Of a stretch of DNA of 64,000 bases, positions 16,958 through 25,220 are shown piece by piece. Origin of the DNA: Iamia sp038233075 (lineage in GTDB: Bacteria; Actinomycetota; Acidimicrobiia; Acidimicrobiales; Iamiaceae); the NCBI GenBank assembly GCA_038233075.1, contig JBBSMQ010000009.1, positions 62,001 through 126,000 of the forward strand. Reading direction: 5' to 3'. Positions within the stretch are counted from its first letter, which is position 1. Every line of letters begins with the position of its first letter. Made by a program: the position numbers and the translations under genes. The notes under the pieces were generated by a model that had not been told where the DNA came from, did no database searches, and saw only the letters and a list, made by a program, of their open reading frames with translations.

Positions 16958-18073
16958 TCAGGGACGGGGTGGTGGGTCGGTGACGGCCCGGAGGTGGTCG
17001 ACCAGGGTGGCGAGCGAGGTGGCGGCGTTGAGGCCGCTGGTGGACGGCATCAGGTAGACAGGGCTGGGCCCAAGGCGACGTCGCTGCCACCCGGGCTGGG
17101 CCCGGCGATCGATCGCGGCCCGCCACCCAGCCAGGCCCACCACGATCACCGCCTCGGGGGCGAGCACGGTGCACAGGCGCTCGAGGCGCACCAGCCCCGC
17201 CCGGTGCTCGGCGGTGGTGAGCTCGGCCGCGCGTGGGGTGGCCCGCTTCACCAGGTCGGTCATGCCGATGTCACCCCGGTCGAGCAGGCGCCACGGGTCG
17301 GCGACCGAGCCCTCGTCGCACAGCCCGGCGGCGACGAGGGCGGGCCAGAAGCGGTTGCCGGGCCCGGCGTAGCCGACGCCGGCGTCGGCCGCGTGCAGGC
17401 TGGGGTTCAGCCCGCAGACGAGCAGCCGCATCCCGGGCCCGACGGTGTCGGGCAGGCTGCGGGCCCGGGTCGTGAGGTGGATCTGAGCCCAGCGCTCCTG
17501 GGGCGAGTCGGGCGAGCGCAACGAGTCGGGCGGAGGATCACAGGAGATGTCCTCGAAGCCGGCGCCTTCCACCAGGCTCATGAGGTGCGCCGGCTCCCAG
17601 AAGGTGAAGCGCCGTCCGGGGAGGTCGCTCTCGTCCCCGGAGACGCCACTGCCCTCGCCGGCGAACAGGGTGGCCGCCAGAGGGGCGCCGACCGGGAGGG
17701 CTCGGTGGAGCTCGGCCAGCGCCCGTGGCAGGCGGACGGCATCGATGTGTTGGAGGGAGCGGCTGGCCCAGACGCCACCAAGGGAGCGGGGTCGGACCGG
17801 CAGGGCGCCGGCGTGGCCCTGGACGAGGGGATGGGTGGCTCGGGTGGTGGACCGGGCCTCGGCCAGCATGGCGCGAGCCGGATCGAGCCCGATGGCCGCA
17901 GGCCCTAGGAGGGGCAGGTGCCAGCCCGGCCCGCAGCCCAGGTCGAGGATGGGCCCATCGGAGGCAACTGCGGCCAGCGCCGCCGGGCGCTCCGGGTCGG
18001 GCCGTCCGGTCCGGGCCGCGAAGGTCGTGGCGCCGGCCTCGTAGACGGCGTTGGTCTCCCCATCGAGGCTCAT
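16958..18073 (-). CDS. Fusion: class I SAM methyltransferase + Mug/TDG-type uracil-DNA glycosylase
   Basis: 371 aa with two domains. Residues 1-200 form a small class I methyltransferase: motif I is ILDLGCGPGWHLPLLG (42-57), then GLDPARAMLAEAR for motif II and SLQHIDAVRLPRALAELHRAL after it. Residues 215-371 form a mismatch-specific DNA glycosylase: VCGLNPSLHAAD (219-230) carries the catalytic-site Asn, YAGPGNRFWPALVAAG (235-250) is the Mug/TDG signature, and MPSTSGLNAA (342-351) is the second active-site loop. The ATG at 18073 is favoured; an in-frame GTG at 18094 would add 7 residues. The substrate of the methyltransferase is unknown. A 47-bp repeat pair lies upstream. Confidence 0.85.
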   Translation of the reverse strand: MSLDGETNAVYEAGATTFAARTGRPDPERPAALAAVASDGPILDLGCGPGWHLPLLGPAAIGLDPARAMLAEARSTTRATHPLVQGHAGALPVRPRSLGGVWASRSLQHIDAVRLPRALAELHRALPVGAPLAATLFAGEGSGVSGDESDLPGRRFTFWEPAHLMSLVEGAGFEDISCDPPPDSLRSPDSPQERWAQIHLTTRARSLPDTVGPGMRLLVCGLNPSLHAADAGVGYAGPGNRFWPALVAAGLCDEGSVADPWRLLDRGDIGMTDLVKRATPRAAELTTAEHRAGLVRLERLCTVLAPEAVIVVGLAGWRAAIDRRAQPGWQRRRLGPSPVYLMPSTSGLNAATSLATLVDHLRAVTDPPPRP

Positions 18074-18096
18074 CGGCAGGGACCCGATCCCCACCC

Positions 18097-18143
18097 AGCT
18101 TCGTACGGAAGTGTGCCGAGGAGGGCAACATCCGTCCGCGGTT
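18097..18143 (+). repeat. 47-bp palindromic repeat R1, copy C
   Basis: It starts AGCTTCGTACGGA and ends TCCGTCCGCGGTT, with the family core GTGTGCCGAGGAGGGCAAC. It is more diverged than copies A and B. It lies between the hypothetical gene at 18231 and the start of the methyltransferase-Mug fusion. Confidence 0.85.
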
Positions 18144-18157
18144 GGGGACGTGTCGTG

Positions 18158-18204
18158 AACGTCGTACGGAACTGTGCCGGTGGGGGCAACATTCGTACGA
18201 AGTT
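18158..18204 (+). repeat. 47-bp palindromic repeat R1, copy D
   Basis: This unit has the fully palindromic ends (GTCGTACGGA and TTCGTACGAAGTT) around the core TGTGCCGGTGGGGGCAAC. Its CGTACGGA block starts 61 bp after that of copy C. Confidence 0.88.
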
Positions 18205-18230
18205 GCGGGGAGGGGAGGAGGGCTCGGGCG

Positions 18231-18548
18231 TCACCGGCGGCGCCGGTTCCGGCGGGGCGGGTCCGACGGTGCCGCCACAGCGTCGAGGAAGAGGTCGAGC
18301 TGGGCCGGGCGCTCAGCCCGCTCGGCCAGTGGTTCCCAGATCGGGGCGCCCCGAGAGCCCCGGGTGCGGACCTCGAGGCGCTCGAGGGCGAGGGCCCGGG
18401 CCGCGCCCTTGCCGTCGCGGACGCCGATGGACCCGTCGCGCTCGCGGCGCTCGACGGTGGCCTCCTGCCACCGGGCGCCGGGCCGGGGCCGGAAGCGGAC
18501 GACGTCGCCGGCGTGCAGCCCGACCTCGATGAGGTCTGCTCCGCTCAT
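18231..18548 (-). CDS. Conserved hypothetical protein (105 aa), coupled to the SDR gene
   Basis: It begins MSGADLIEVGLHAGDVVRFR and has a compact beta-rich N-terminal half: GDVVRFRPRPGARWQEATVE, then RERDGSIGVRDGKGAARAL. This looks like a small SH3/KOW-like barrel. The C-terminal part is basic and ends in an arginine run (RRNRRRR). The pattern of alternating basic and hydrophobic residues suggests nucleic-acid binding, but that is only an impression. Its ATG overlaps the SDR stop by 4 bases (ATGA), so both are likely co-translated. No family name can be given. Confidence 0.6.
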   Translation of the reverse strand: MSGADLIEVGLHAGDVVRFRPRPGARWQEATVERRERDGSIGVRDGKGAARALALERLEVRTRGSRGAPIWEPLAERAERPAQLDLFLDAVAAPSDPPRRNRRRR

Positions 18549-19357
18549 CCCCCGGCGAGGCCGCCCAGGACCAGGGCCTGGAGCTTGCGCATCCCCCCGA
18601 GCCAGCGGTCGGGATCGCCGGCCCGGCGCTGGGCGTAGGTGGCCACCTCGGGGTGGGGGAGGACGAGGAAGCTTCCCTCGTCCAGTGCGGTCACCACCGC
18701 CGACGCCACCTCGTCGGGCTCGATGATCCCCTGCATGGTGACGGTCCCGACCGCAGCACTGGACTCGGCCCCAGCGCTCAGCATGTCGGTGTTCACGCCC
18801 TGGGGGCAGAGGCAGTGGACGCGCAGGCCCTGGTCGCCGTAGGTGATGGCCAGCCACTCGGCAAAGGCCACCGCGGCATGCTTGGTCACCGAGTAGGGCG
18901 CGTCGCCGATCTGGGCCAGGAGTCCGGCCGCCGAGGCGGTGGTGAGGAAGGTGCCGCCGCCGCGCTCCACCATGGCGGGCACGACGACCCGGGCCGCGGC
19001 CACGTGTGCCATGACGTTCACCCTCCAGGTGCGTTCCCACACCTCGTCGTCGGCGTCGAGGCCCATGGCGGTCCCGATGCCGGCGTTGGCGGCGAACACG
19101 TCGACAGGTCCGAAGCGCTCCTCGGTGCGGGCGACCGCCTCCTCCACCTCGGCCTGGGCGCTGACATCGGCGGCGTGGTCGAGGACGCGGTCCCCGTGGC
19201 GCTCGGTCAGGCGTGTGGCGGCGGCGGCGCAGTCGGCCGGGTCGAGGTCGACGACCGTCACCCCGGCCGCACCCTCGGCGAGGAACCGGTCGGCCAGGCT
19301 GTAGCCGATGCCCCGGGCTGCCCCGGTGATGATGCAGGTGGTGCCGTCGAGCGTCAT
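18545..19357 (-). CDS. Short-chain dehydrogenase/reductase
   Basis: 270 aa. The classical SDR motifs are complete: TGAARGIG for cofactor binding (11-18), FAANAGIG (about 90) and the catalytic YSVTK (about 159-163) preceded by TTASAAGL with the active-site Ser. The acidic residue at the end of strand 2 (VVDLDP) predicts NAD preference. The substrate is unknown. The start is ATG at 19357, followed immediately by family sequence. It is the first gene of a two-gene unit with the small hypothetical protein, and an F420-type oxidoreductase lies upstream. Confidence 0.92.
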   Translation of the reverse strand: MTLDGTTCIITGAARGIGYSLADRFLAEGAAGVTVVDLDPADCAAAATRLTERHGDRVLDHAADVSAQAEVEEAVARTEERFGPVDVFAANAGIGTAMGLDADDEVWERTWRVNVMAHVAAARVVVPAMVERGGGTFLTTASAAGLLAQIGDAPYSVTKHAAVAFAEWLAITYGDQGLRVHCLCPQGVNTDMLSAGAESSAAVGTVTMQGIIEPDEVASAVVTALDEGSFLVLPHPEVATYAQRRAGDPDRWLGGMRKLQALVLGGLAGG

Positions 19358-19416
19358 GGGGCGAGCGTACCGACGCGCTGTGGCCGTCGATGCCGTGCTG
19401 TGAGCGGGCGGCGCCG

Positions 19417-20424
19417 TCAGGGGGCGGCGAAGGCGTCGATGGTGGCGTCGACGACCCGGGTGCGGTCCTGGCCCCAGGGCAGGGGCATGAGCACGGCCTC
19501 GTCGACGCCGGCGTCGGTGTAGGCCTGACGAGTGGCCCGGACCAGGTCGGCGTCGCCCACCACATCGATGGCGTCGACCATGGCGTCGCTGATCGCGGCC
19601 ACCGCCCCCTCCCGGTCGCCGTCGGCGTGGCGGGCCCGCACCTCGGCCACCACGTCGCCGAAGCCGGCACGGGTGAAGCTCTCCGCGTAGGCGTCGACGG
19701 TGGCGTAGCCGAACAGGTCCTTGCGGCCCTTGTCCCGCGCCGGCTCGGTCTCGGCCACGCCGGCGTGGACGTAGGCGTGGACCCGGCACGACCCGGGCTC
19801 GCGGCCCCCGGCAGCCTCACCGGCACGCACCTGCTCCACCGACCACGGCACGTGGGAGGCGGGCAGGTAGTTGAGCAGCACGCCGTCAGCCACCTCGCCG
19901 GCCAGACACAGCATCTTGGGTCCGAGGGCTCCCAGCACGATCCGGGGCCGGCGGTCGCCCTGGCGCAGGCCCAGGCGGAAGCCCTTGACCGCGTAGTGAT
20001 CGCCGGCGAAGGTCACCTTCTCGCCCGAGAGGCACTCGCGGACGAGGGCCACGTACTCGCGCACCCGGCCGAGGGGGTGCTCGCCGTAGGCCGCACCGTG
20101 CCACCGGCCCGTGACCACGGGCGAGGACACCCCGACGCCGAGCAGCACATCCCGGTCCGGATCGAGGGCGGCCAGGGTGGCCGCGGCCATGGCGGCGAGG
20201 GGAGGGGTGCGCAGCTGCAGCGCCAACACCCCCGTGCCCAGGTCCAGTCCCGGTGCCGCGGCGCCGGCGGCGGCCCGCAGCGAGAAGGCCTCGGGTCCGG
20301 TGGTCTCGGCGGTCCAGAAGGAGCCGTAGCCGCGGTCGGCCGCCCGCCGAGCCGTCTCCACGGCGTAACCCGGGCCCAGGGCCATGAGGCTGGCGTAGGT
20401 GAGGCCGGGACGAGGATCGGTCAT
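19417..20424 (-). CDS. LLM class (luciferase-like, probably F420-dependent) oxidoreductase
   Basis: 335 aa. The fold is the TIM-barrel of bacterial luciferase-like monooxygenases. Family markers are RRAADRGYGSFWTAET (about 27-42), LDLGTGVLALQLRTPP, LLGVGVSSPVVTGRWHG, and the late motif VLGALGPKMLCLAGEVADGVLLNYL. In actinobacteria this group generally uses coenzyme F420, but that is inferred from lineage and number, not read from the sequence. The reaction and substrate are unknown. It starts at ATG 20424. Confidence 0.88.
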   Translation of the reverse strand: MTDPRPGLTYASLMALGPGYAVETARRAADRGYGSFWTAETTGPEAFSLRAAAGAAAPGLDLGTGVLALQLRTPPLAAMAAATLAALDPDRDVLLGVGVSSPVVTGRWHGAAYGEHPLGRVREYVALVRECLSGEKVTFAGDHYAVKGFRLGLRQGDRRPRIVLGALGPKMLCLAGEVADGVLLNYLPASHVPWSVEQVRAGEAAGGREPGSCRVHAYVHAGVAETEPARDKGRKDLFGYATVDAYAESFTRAGFGDVVAEVRARHADGDREGAVAAISDAMVDAIDVVGDADLVRATRQAYTDAGVDEAVLMPLPWGQDRTRVVDATIDAFAAP

Positions 20425-20518
20425 GGACGGCGACCGTAGCGGCGGATGCCCGCGGGCGGTGCCGGCAGGCGGTCGGTCAGATCGAGCCGACGGTGGCGGC
20501 CCGACTGGCGTCGGGTGA

Positions 20519-20974
20519 TCAGATCGTGCCGATGGTGGCGGCCACCACCCCGCCCAGGTCGGTGCAGGCCTCGAGGGCGGCGGCGTCGGGGGCCCCGGCC
20601 ACCTCGACCACCTCGGCCACCTTCTCCCATCCGAGGCCGCCGGTGATCTTCTGGAGATCGCGGGCGGCGCCGGTGGTGTCGTCGCCGCCGTGGAGGTAGG
20701 CGCCGAAGGGACGGCCGCGCGTCTCCTCCAGGCACGGGTAGTAGATGGTGTCGAAGAAGTGCTTCACCGCCCCGGCCAGCATGCCCAGGTTGGCGGGGCC
20801 CCCGACGATGTAGCCGTCGGCCGCGAGGGCGTCGGACGCCGTGGCCGACAGGGCGGCCCGCACCACCACCTGCACGTCGTCGATCTGCGGATCGCCGGCC
20901 CCCGCCCGCACCGCCTCCAACATGCTCTGGAGGTTCGGTGAGGGGGTGTGGTGCACGATGAGCAGTCGGGCCAT
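20519..20974 (-). CDS. Flavodoxin / NAD(P)H-dependent FMN reductase-like protein
   Basis: 151 aa. The N terminus MARLLIVHHTPSPNLQSMLEA is the phosphate-binding loop of flavodoxin-like folds, with the first strand followed by H-T-P-S-P-N. Around 75-85, ADGYIVGGPANLGMLAGAVKHFFDT matches the second flavin-contacting loop (G-x-P). It probably binds FMN and acts in electron transfer or quinone/flavin reduction. It lies upstream of the LLM oxidoreductase on the same strand (94 bp gap), which may be meaningful because such enzymes need reduced cofactor. The ATG at 20974 was selected over an upstream ATG because family sequence begins there. Confidence 0.85.
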   Translation of the reverse strand: MARLLIVHHTPSPNLQSMLEAVRAGAGDPQIDDVQVVVRAALSATASDALAADGYIVGGPANLGMLAGAVKHFFDTIYYPCLEETRGRPFGAYLHGGDDTTGAARDLQKITGGLGWEKVAEVVEVAGAPDAAALEACTDLGGVVAATIGTI

Positions 20975-21084
20975 GGGCCCCATCCTCGCCCGTGTCACGC
21001 GGTTCGGCGCGACGGCGCTCCGGCACCGAGGTGCGGGGGCGCTCATCGCGGGGCCGAGCTCCAGGCGCCCGGTTCGCAGGAGGG

Positions 21085-21162
21085 TCAGGTGCGCCGCACG
21101 AAGTAGACGATCAAGATGACGAGCAGGATGACGACGAGCAGTCCGACGATGCCGATTTCCAC
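21085..21162 (-). CDS. 25-residue single-span membrane microprotein
   Basis: The GTG start at 21162 has AAAGGA 7 bases upstream, one of the better ribosome-binding sites in the window. The encoded peptide is EIGIVGLLVVILLVILIVYF preceded by Met and followed by VRRT. It is a single hydrophobic helix with a positive C-terminal end, so N-out/C-in topology is expected. It is too short to be found by length-based gene callers. The hydrophobic run is free of charged residues, which is hard to obtain by chance in DNA this rich in arginine codons. Confidence 0.65.
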   Translation of the reverse strand: MEIGIVGLLVVILLVILIVYFVRRT

Positions 21163-21319
21163 GATGGTGTCCTTTGGTCTGGCGCGGGGTTCGCCCGCAA
21201 CGCTGCCCTCACCCCCTTGGGCCAAACGAACTCATCGCCGACCGGTGGACGCGAGCGACGACCGCCGGGTCGGAGCACGTGGGCCCGCCGCAGCGGTCGT
21301 CGATGTCGAGGACCGGGCG

Positions 21320-21421
21320 CTACTTGCCCGCGGCGCGACGCTGCCAGCGGGTGCGCTTCAGCATCTTCTTGTGCTTCTTCTTGCGCATGCGCTTGCGGCG
21401 CTTCTTGACCAGAGATCCCAT
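21320..21421 (-). CDS. 30S ribosomal protein bS22 (AURKAIP1/COX24-type)
   Basis: 33 residues starting MGSLVKKRRKRMRKKKHKKM and ending RRAAGK. The mycobacterial bS22 seen in ribosome structures has the same length and the same pattern (MGSxxKKRRKRMxKKKHRK). The protein is almost entirely lysine and arginine and binds 16S rRNA. The ATG is at 21421. The gene is well below usual annotation thresholds, but sequence identity makes the call firm. It is transcribed divergently from the decayed LCP gene. Confidence 0.9.
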   Translation of the reverse strand: MGSLVKKRRKRMRKKKHKKMLKRTRWQRRAAGK

Positions 21422-21565
21422 GAGGTCGGCCACCCTACCGGGGGCACCGGTCTGCTCCGCAACCTCGCAGGGGGGAGCCCGGCGCCGCCGGTGATGTCAA
21501 CCGATACGGATCGCCAGGCGTTGGACAGGGTGTGAGCCGCCCCCACCGCGCCGCGGGGTTCGAGG

Positions 21566-22632
21566 ATGCCTTCGACGGCCCACCTCGACGATCGCCACGA
21601 CGAAGGTCCGAGCCCGTTCCCCGGGTGGCGGGAGGCCGTGGCCCGCCGGGCGCGCCGTCGGTGCTGCGCTCGGCGCCGTCGCCGTCGCCGTGGTGGGCGT
21701 CGTCGCCGCGTCCGCCCTTGCGGTGGACCGGGTGACGCCCGAGCAGGTCGACGTGGGCGGGCTGGCGGCAGACGAGCCGCCACGGCGACGGGCCGGTGAC
21801 CGTGCTGTTCGCCGGGGTCGAGGCCCCGAGCGTCGAGGTGGCCGACGCCCGCACCGACACCCTCGTGGTGGCGCGGGTCGACCCGGCCGAGCGCCAGGTG
21901 CGCTTGCTGCCCGTGCCCCGCGACCTCGTCGTCCCGCTCGACGGCAGCCCCGAGCGGGCCCGGATCAACGATGCTCGCGCCACCGGCGACCCCGTGCGGC
22001 TGGTCCGCACCCTCGACGACGAACTGGGGATCCAGGTCGATCGCTACGTGGAGAGCGGGTTCGCCGGGGCGGTGGGGATCGTCGATGCGCTGGGCGGTCT
22101 GCGCCTGTCGGTGGACCACCCCCTCACCTCGGTGTCGACGGGCCTCGATCTCCGGGCGGGGTGTCAGGTCCTGGACGGGGACCAGGTGCTGGCCCTCGGC
22201 CGGGTGCGCAGGGACGTCTCCGTCGAGCTGCCCGACGGGCGCCGCGTGCGCGACCCGAGCGGTGATCTCGGCCGCCAGGACCGGGGGGCGGTCATCGCCG
22301 CCGCCCTGCTGCGGGCGGTGGGCGACGTCGGGCCGGGCGACCTGCCCGATCTCGTGCGGAGCGGCCTTGATCAGGTGCGCGTGGACAGCGGCACGACGGT
22401 GGACGACCCTGATCGACCTCGGCCGTGTCGTCGACGGGGCCGAGGTGGTCACCTACCGGCTGCCGGTGCGCGACGCCGTCGTCGACGGGGCCCAGGTGCT
22501 GGAGCTGGCACCGGGTGCGGCCGAGGTGGTCGCCGCTTCGACAGCGGCGAAGCACCGCCGCCCGTCGAGCGCCCCGGCGGAGCGCCAGGCTCCCCGGGCC
22601 TCGGCGACGCGACCGGTCTCGCCCTCTGCTGA
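21566..22632 (+). pseudogene. LytR-CpsA-Psr (LCP) family protein, multiple frameshifts
   Basis: LCP proteins attach glycopolymers to peptidoglycan. The parts are recognisable but lie in different frames. A start at 21566 gives MPSTAHLDDRHDEGPSPFPG. The membrane anchor GAALGAVAVAVVGVVAASAL is one frame on (from about 21650). The LCP core with TDTLVVARVDPAERQVRLLP and then VPRDLV, RINDARA and VGIVDALGGLRLSV is in a third frame (about 21790-22405). ALGRVRRD follows. The C-terminal part (LGRVVDGAEVVTYRLPV) needs another shift near 22407, and reaching the stop at 22632 needs one more. Four indels in about 1 kb point to a decayed gene. The extra C in GACCC at about 22407 is one clear lesion. Confidence 0.8.
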
Positions 22633-22699
22633 CCCGGCTGTCCGCCCCGTCGTCGCAACGGAGGCGCAGGGACTGCCCGTCGTAGGGTGGAGCCCACTG

Positions 22700-22775
22700 T
22701 CGGGGGTAGTTCAGCTGGCAGAACACCGGACTTTGAATCCGGATGTCGCAGGTTCGAGTCCTGCCCCCCGAACCA
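22700..22775 (+). tRNA. tRNA-Gln (anticodon TTG)
   Basis: The cloverleaf folds by hand. The acceptor TCGGGGG pairs with CCCCCGA, the D stem is GTTC/GAAC, and the anticodon stem CCGGA/TCCGG has loop CTTTGAA and anticodon TTG. The T arm is GCAGG TTCGAGT CCTGC, and the 3' A-CCA is encoded. It sits between the decayed LCP gene and glmU. Confidence 0.97.
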
Positions 22776-22963
22776 GGTGGAGCGATGGGTCACGGCTCGG
22801 ACCAAGAGGAGCTCCGTCGCCACCTCTGCCCATCCGTGTCATCGATCGCCACGCGGAGCGAGGTGCCGGCCGATCGTCGAGGCCGCGCCGAGCTCGACCA
22901 CGCCGATCGGCTGAGCCGAGATCTGGTGCACAGGCGCGGGCGCAGCGCGCTAGACCTGCGGGC

Positions 22964-24067
22964 ATGGCCTTGCGACCACTGTCGGCCGTCGTCCTGGCCG
23001 CCGGGGAGGGCACGCGGATGCGCTCCGAGCGGCCCAAGCCTCTGCACCTGCTGTGCGGTCGGCCCATGGTCCGCTACGTGCTCGACGCCCTGGCGGACTG
23101 CTCGGTCGACCGTGTCGTCGTGGTCGTCGGCCACGGCGCCGAGCGAGTGACCAAGAAGCTCCAGTCCCAGGACTCCGACTACCTCCTCGACTTCGTCGAG
23201 CAGCACTCGCAGCTGGGCACCGGCGATGCCGTGTCGGTGGGCCTCACTGCCTTCCCCGACGTCGACGGCGCCGATGATGGCGACGTCCTGGTCTTCCCTG
23301 GAGACACGCCGTTGCTGCGCCCGGCCACCATCAGCCACCTGGTCGAGCAGCACCGGATCAGCGGCGCCGCCTGCACCGTGCTCACGGCGCGCCTGAGCGA
23401 CCCGTCCGGCTACGGCCGGGTGGTGCGGGGCCGCGACGACCGGGTCGCCCGCATCGTCGAGCACCGCGACGCCACGCCGGCGCAGCGGGAGATCGACGAG
23501 ATCAACACCTCGATCTACTGCTTCCGCCGCAGCGTGCTGGCCCCCGCCCTCCGTCGCCTCCAGCCGGTCAACGACCAGGGCGAGTACTACCTGACCGACG
23601 TGGTCGAGGTCCTCCACGATGCCGGCTACGGGGTGGCCGCGGTGGTCGCCGAGGACGAGGAGGAGACCCACGGCGTGAACGACCGGGCCCAGCTCGCCGC
23701 GGCCGAGGCCGAGCTGCGCCGGCGCACCAACCACCACTGGCTCCGACGCGGCGTCACCATGGTCGACCCCGGTCGGACCTATGTCGACACCACGGTCGAT
23801 CTGGCGACCGACGTCACCCTGTTCCCCGGCACCATCCTCCAGGGCCACACCGTCATCGGCCAGGGCGCCGAGGTCGGCCCCGACACCCGCCTGGTCGACT
23901 GCATGGTCGGCGCCCGCTCCATCGTGGAGGCGACCACCGCCCGCGACGCCGAGATCGGCGCCGACGCCCACGTCGGCCCCTACGCCCACCTGGCCCCGGG
24001 CACCTCCGTGCCCGACTCCACCACCACCGGCCCCTTCCACGCCGCTGACCCCGACGACGGGGTCTGA
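22964..24067 (+). CDS. glmU: GlmU-like UDP-GlcNAc pyrophosphorylase, C-terminal acetyltransferase part missing
   Basis: The N-terminal uridylyltransferase is complete: LAAGEGTRM (11-19) with Lys25, QLGTGDAV, GDTPLL, GYGRVVR, and the EINTSIYCF loop. The linker GVNDRAQLAAAEAELRRR and the first left-handed beta-helix turns (to PYAHLAPGTSVPD) follow. The protein then stops at 367 aa, whereas GlmU is normally about 450-490. The segments carrying the acetyl-CoA and catalytic His/Lys/Tyr/Asn sites (KNSxIG...HLSYxGD...NIGAGT) are absent, and the 62 bases before prs hold no remnant in any frame. It should make UDP-GlcNAc from GlcNAc-1-P but not acetylate GlcN-1-P. The ATG is at 22964. Confidence 0.9.
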   Translation: MALRPLSAVVLAAGEGTRMRSERPKPLHLLCGRPMVRYVLDALADCSVDRVVVVVGHGAERVTKKLQSQDSDYLLDFVEQHSQLGTGDAVSVGLTAFPDVDGADDGDVLVFPGDTPLLRPATISHLVEQHRISGAACTVLTARLSDPSGYGRVVRGRDDRVARIVEHRDATPAQREIDEINTSIYCFRRSVLAPALRRLQPVNDQGEYYLTDVVEVLHDAGYGVAAVVAEDEEETHGVNDRAQLAAAEAELRRRTNHHWLRRGVTMVDPGRTYVDTTVDLATDVTLFPGTILQGHTVIGQGAEVGPDTRLVDCMVGARSIVEATTARDAEIGADAHVGPYAHLAPGTSVPDSTTTGPFHAADPDDGV

Positions 24068-24129
24068 CGGACCCCTCTCATCGAGCCCTTCCTCCGCCCT
24101 GCCCCCGATCCCGACCGGAGAGCAACCCC

Positions 24130-25125
24130 ATGGAGCCCATGGAGACCGTCACCCGCAAGCGGCTGCACCTCTACACGGGGTCGTCGCACCCGGCCCTGGC
24201 CGCCGACATCGCCCGCCACCTGGGCATCGAGCTGGGCGATCCCAACCTCCGCCACTTCTCCAACGGCGAGATGCACTGCCGCTTCGGCGAGTCGATCCGC
24301 GGGGCCGACGTGTTCATCGTCCAGACCCACTCCAGCGAGGGGGGACAGTCCGTGAACGACTCGCTGATGGAGCAGCTGATCATGATCGACGCAGCCAAGC
24401 GGGCGTCGGCCAAGCGGATCACCGCCGTGTGCCCCTGCTACGGCTACGCCCGCCAGGACCGCAAGGCCGAGGGCCGGGAGCCCATCACGGCCAAGCTGGT
24501 GGCCGACATGCTCACCGCGGCCGGCGCCGATCGAGTGGTATCGGTCGACCTGCACTCGGGTCAGATCCAGGGGTTCTTCGACGTGCCCGTGGATCACCTG
24601 ACGGCGATGCCCATCCAGGTGTCCTACCTGCGCGAGAGCGTCGATCCCGAGGACCTGGTCGTCGTCTCGCCTGACTCCGGGGGGGTGAAGGCCGCCAAGC
24701 GCTTCGCCAACGAGGTGGGGGCCGAGTTGGCCTTCGTCAACAAGGTCCGCCCCCGGGGGACGGCCAACGAGGTGGTGGCCGACAGCATCGTGGGCGACGT
24801 CGCCGGCCGCAGCTGCGTGCTGCTCGACGACATGATCGACTCGGCCGGCACCATCTGCGCTTCGGCCGACCTGCTCCACGAGGAGGGGGCCACCGATGTG
24901 TGGGCCATGACCACCCACGCCATCCTGTCGGGGCCGGCCATCGACCGACTGAAGAACTCGGCGCTCACCAAGGTGGTGATCACCGACACGCTCCCGCTGT
25001 CGGAGGAGAAGCAGCTGGACAAGATCGAGGTGCTGTCGGTCGCGCCCATCATCGGCCAGGCCATCAGGTCGGTGTTCGACGATGCCTCGGTCAGCGACAT
25101 CTTCGGCGGTCGCAACCAGAGCTGA
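24130..25125 (+). CDS. prs: Ribose-phosphate pyrophosphokinase
   Basis: 331 aa. PRPP synthetase supplies PRPP to nucleotide, histidine and tryptophan synthesis. Diagnostic segments are the flexible-loop region CYGYARQDRKAEGREPI, the signature VSVDLHSGQIQGFF, the PP loop VVVSPDSGGVKAAKRFA, and the ribose-5-phosphate loop LLDDMIDSAGTICASADLL. GGAG 10 bases before the ATG at 24130 fits a ribosome-binding site. It follows glmU by 62 bp, the arrangement of Mycobacterium and many other bacteria. Confidence 0.97.
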   Translation: MEPMETVTRKRLHLYTGSSHPALAADIARHLGIELGDPNLRHFSNGEMHCRFGESIRGADVFIVQTHSSEGGQSVNDSLMEQLIMIDAAKRASAKRITAVCPCYGYARQDRKAEGREPITAKLVADMLTAAGADRVVSVDLHSGQIQGFFDVPVDHLTAMPIQVSYLRESVDPEDLVVVSPDSGGVKAAKRFANEVGAELAFVNKVRPRGTANEVVADSIVGDVAGRSCVLLDDMIDSAGTICASADLLHEEGATDVWAMTTHAILSGPAIDRLKNSALTKVVITDTLPLSEEKQLDKIEVLSVAPIIGQAIRSVFDDASVSDIFGGRNQS

Positions 25126-25220
25126 CCGGTCGCACCTTGGGTCGGATGGTCCGCCTCGCCTAGCCTCGACCGGTCCACAAGCCCTGCGCTCCGGCGCGAT
25201 CTCAGACGTAGGAGTCCCCG

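Noticed and set aside
21971..24067. One long open frame from the LCP region through tRNA-Gln into glmU
   Set aside because: It crosses a well-folded tRNA and only the part from 22964 carries GlmU sequence. It is an accidental fusion caused by an LCP frameshift.
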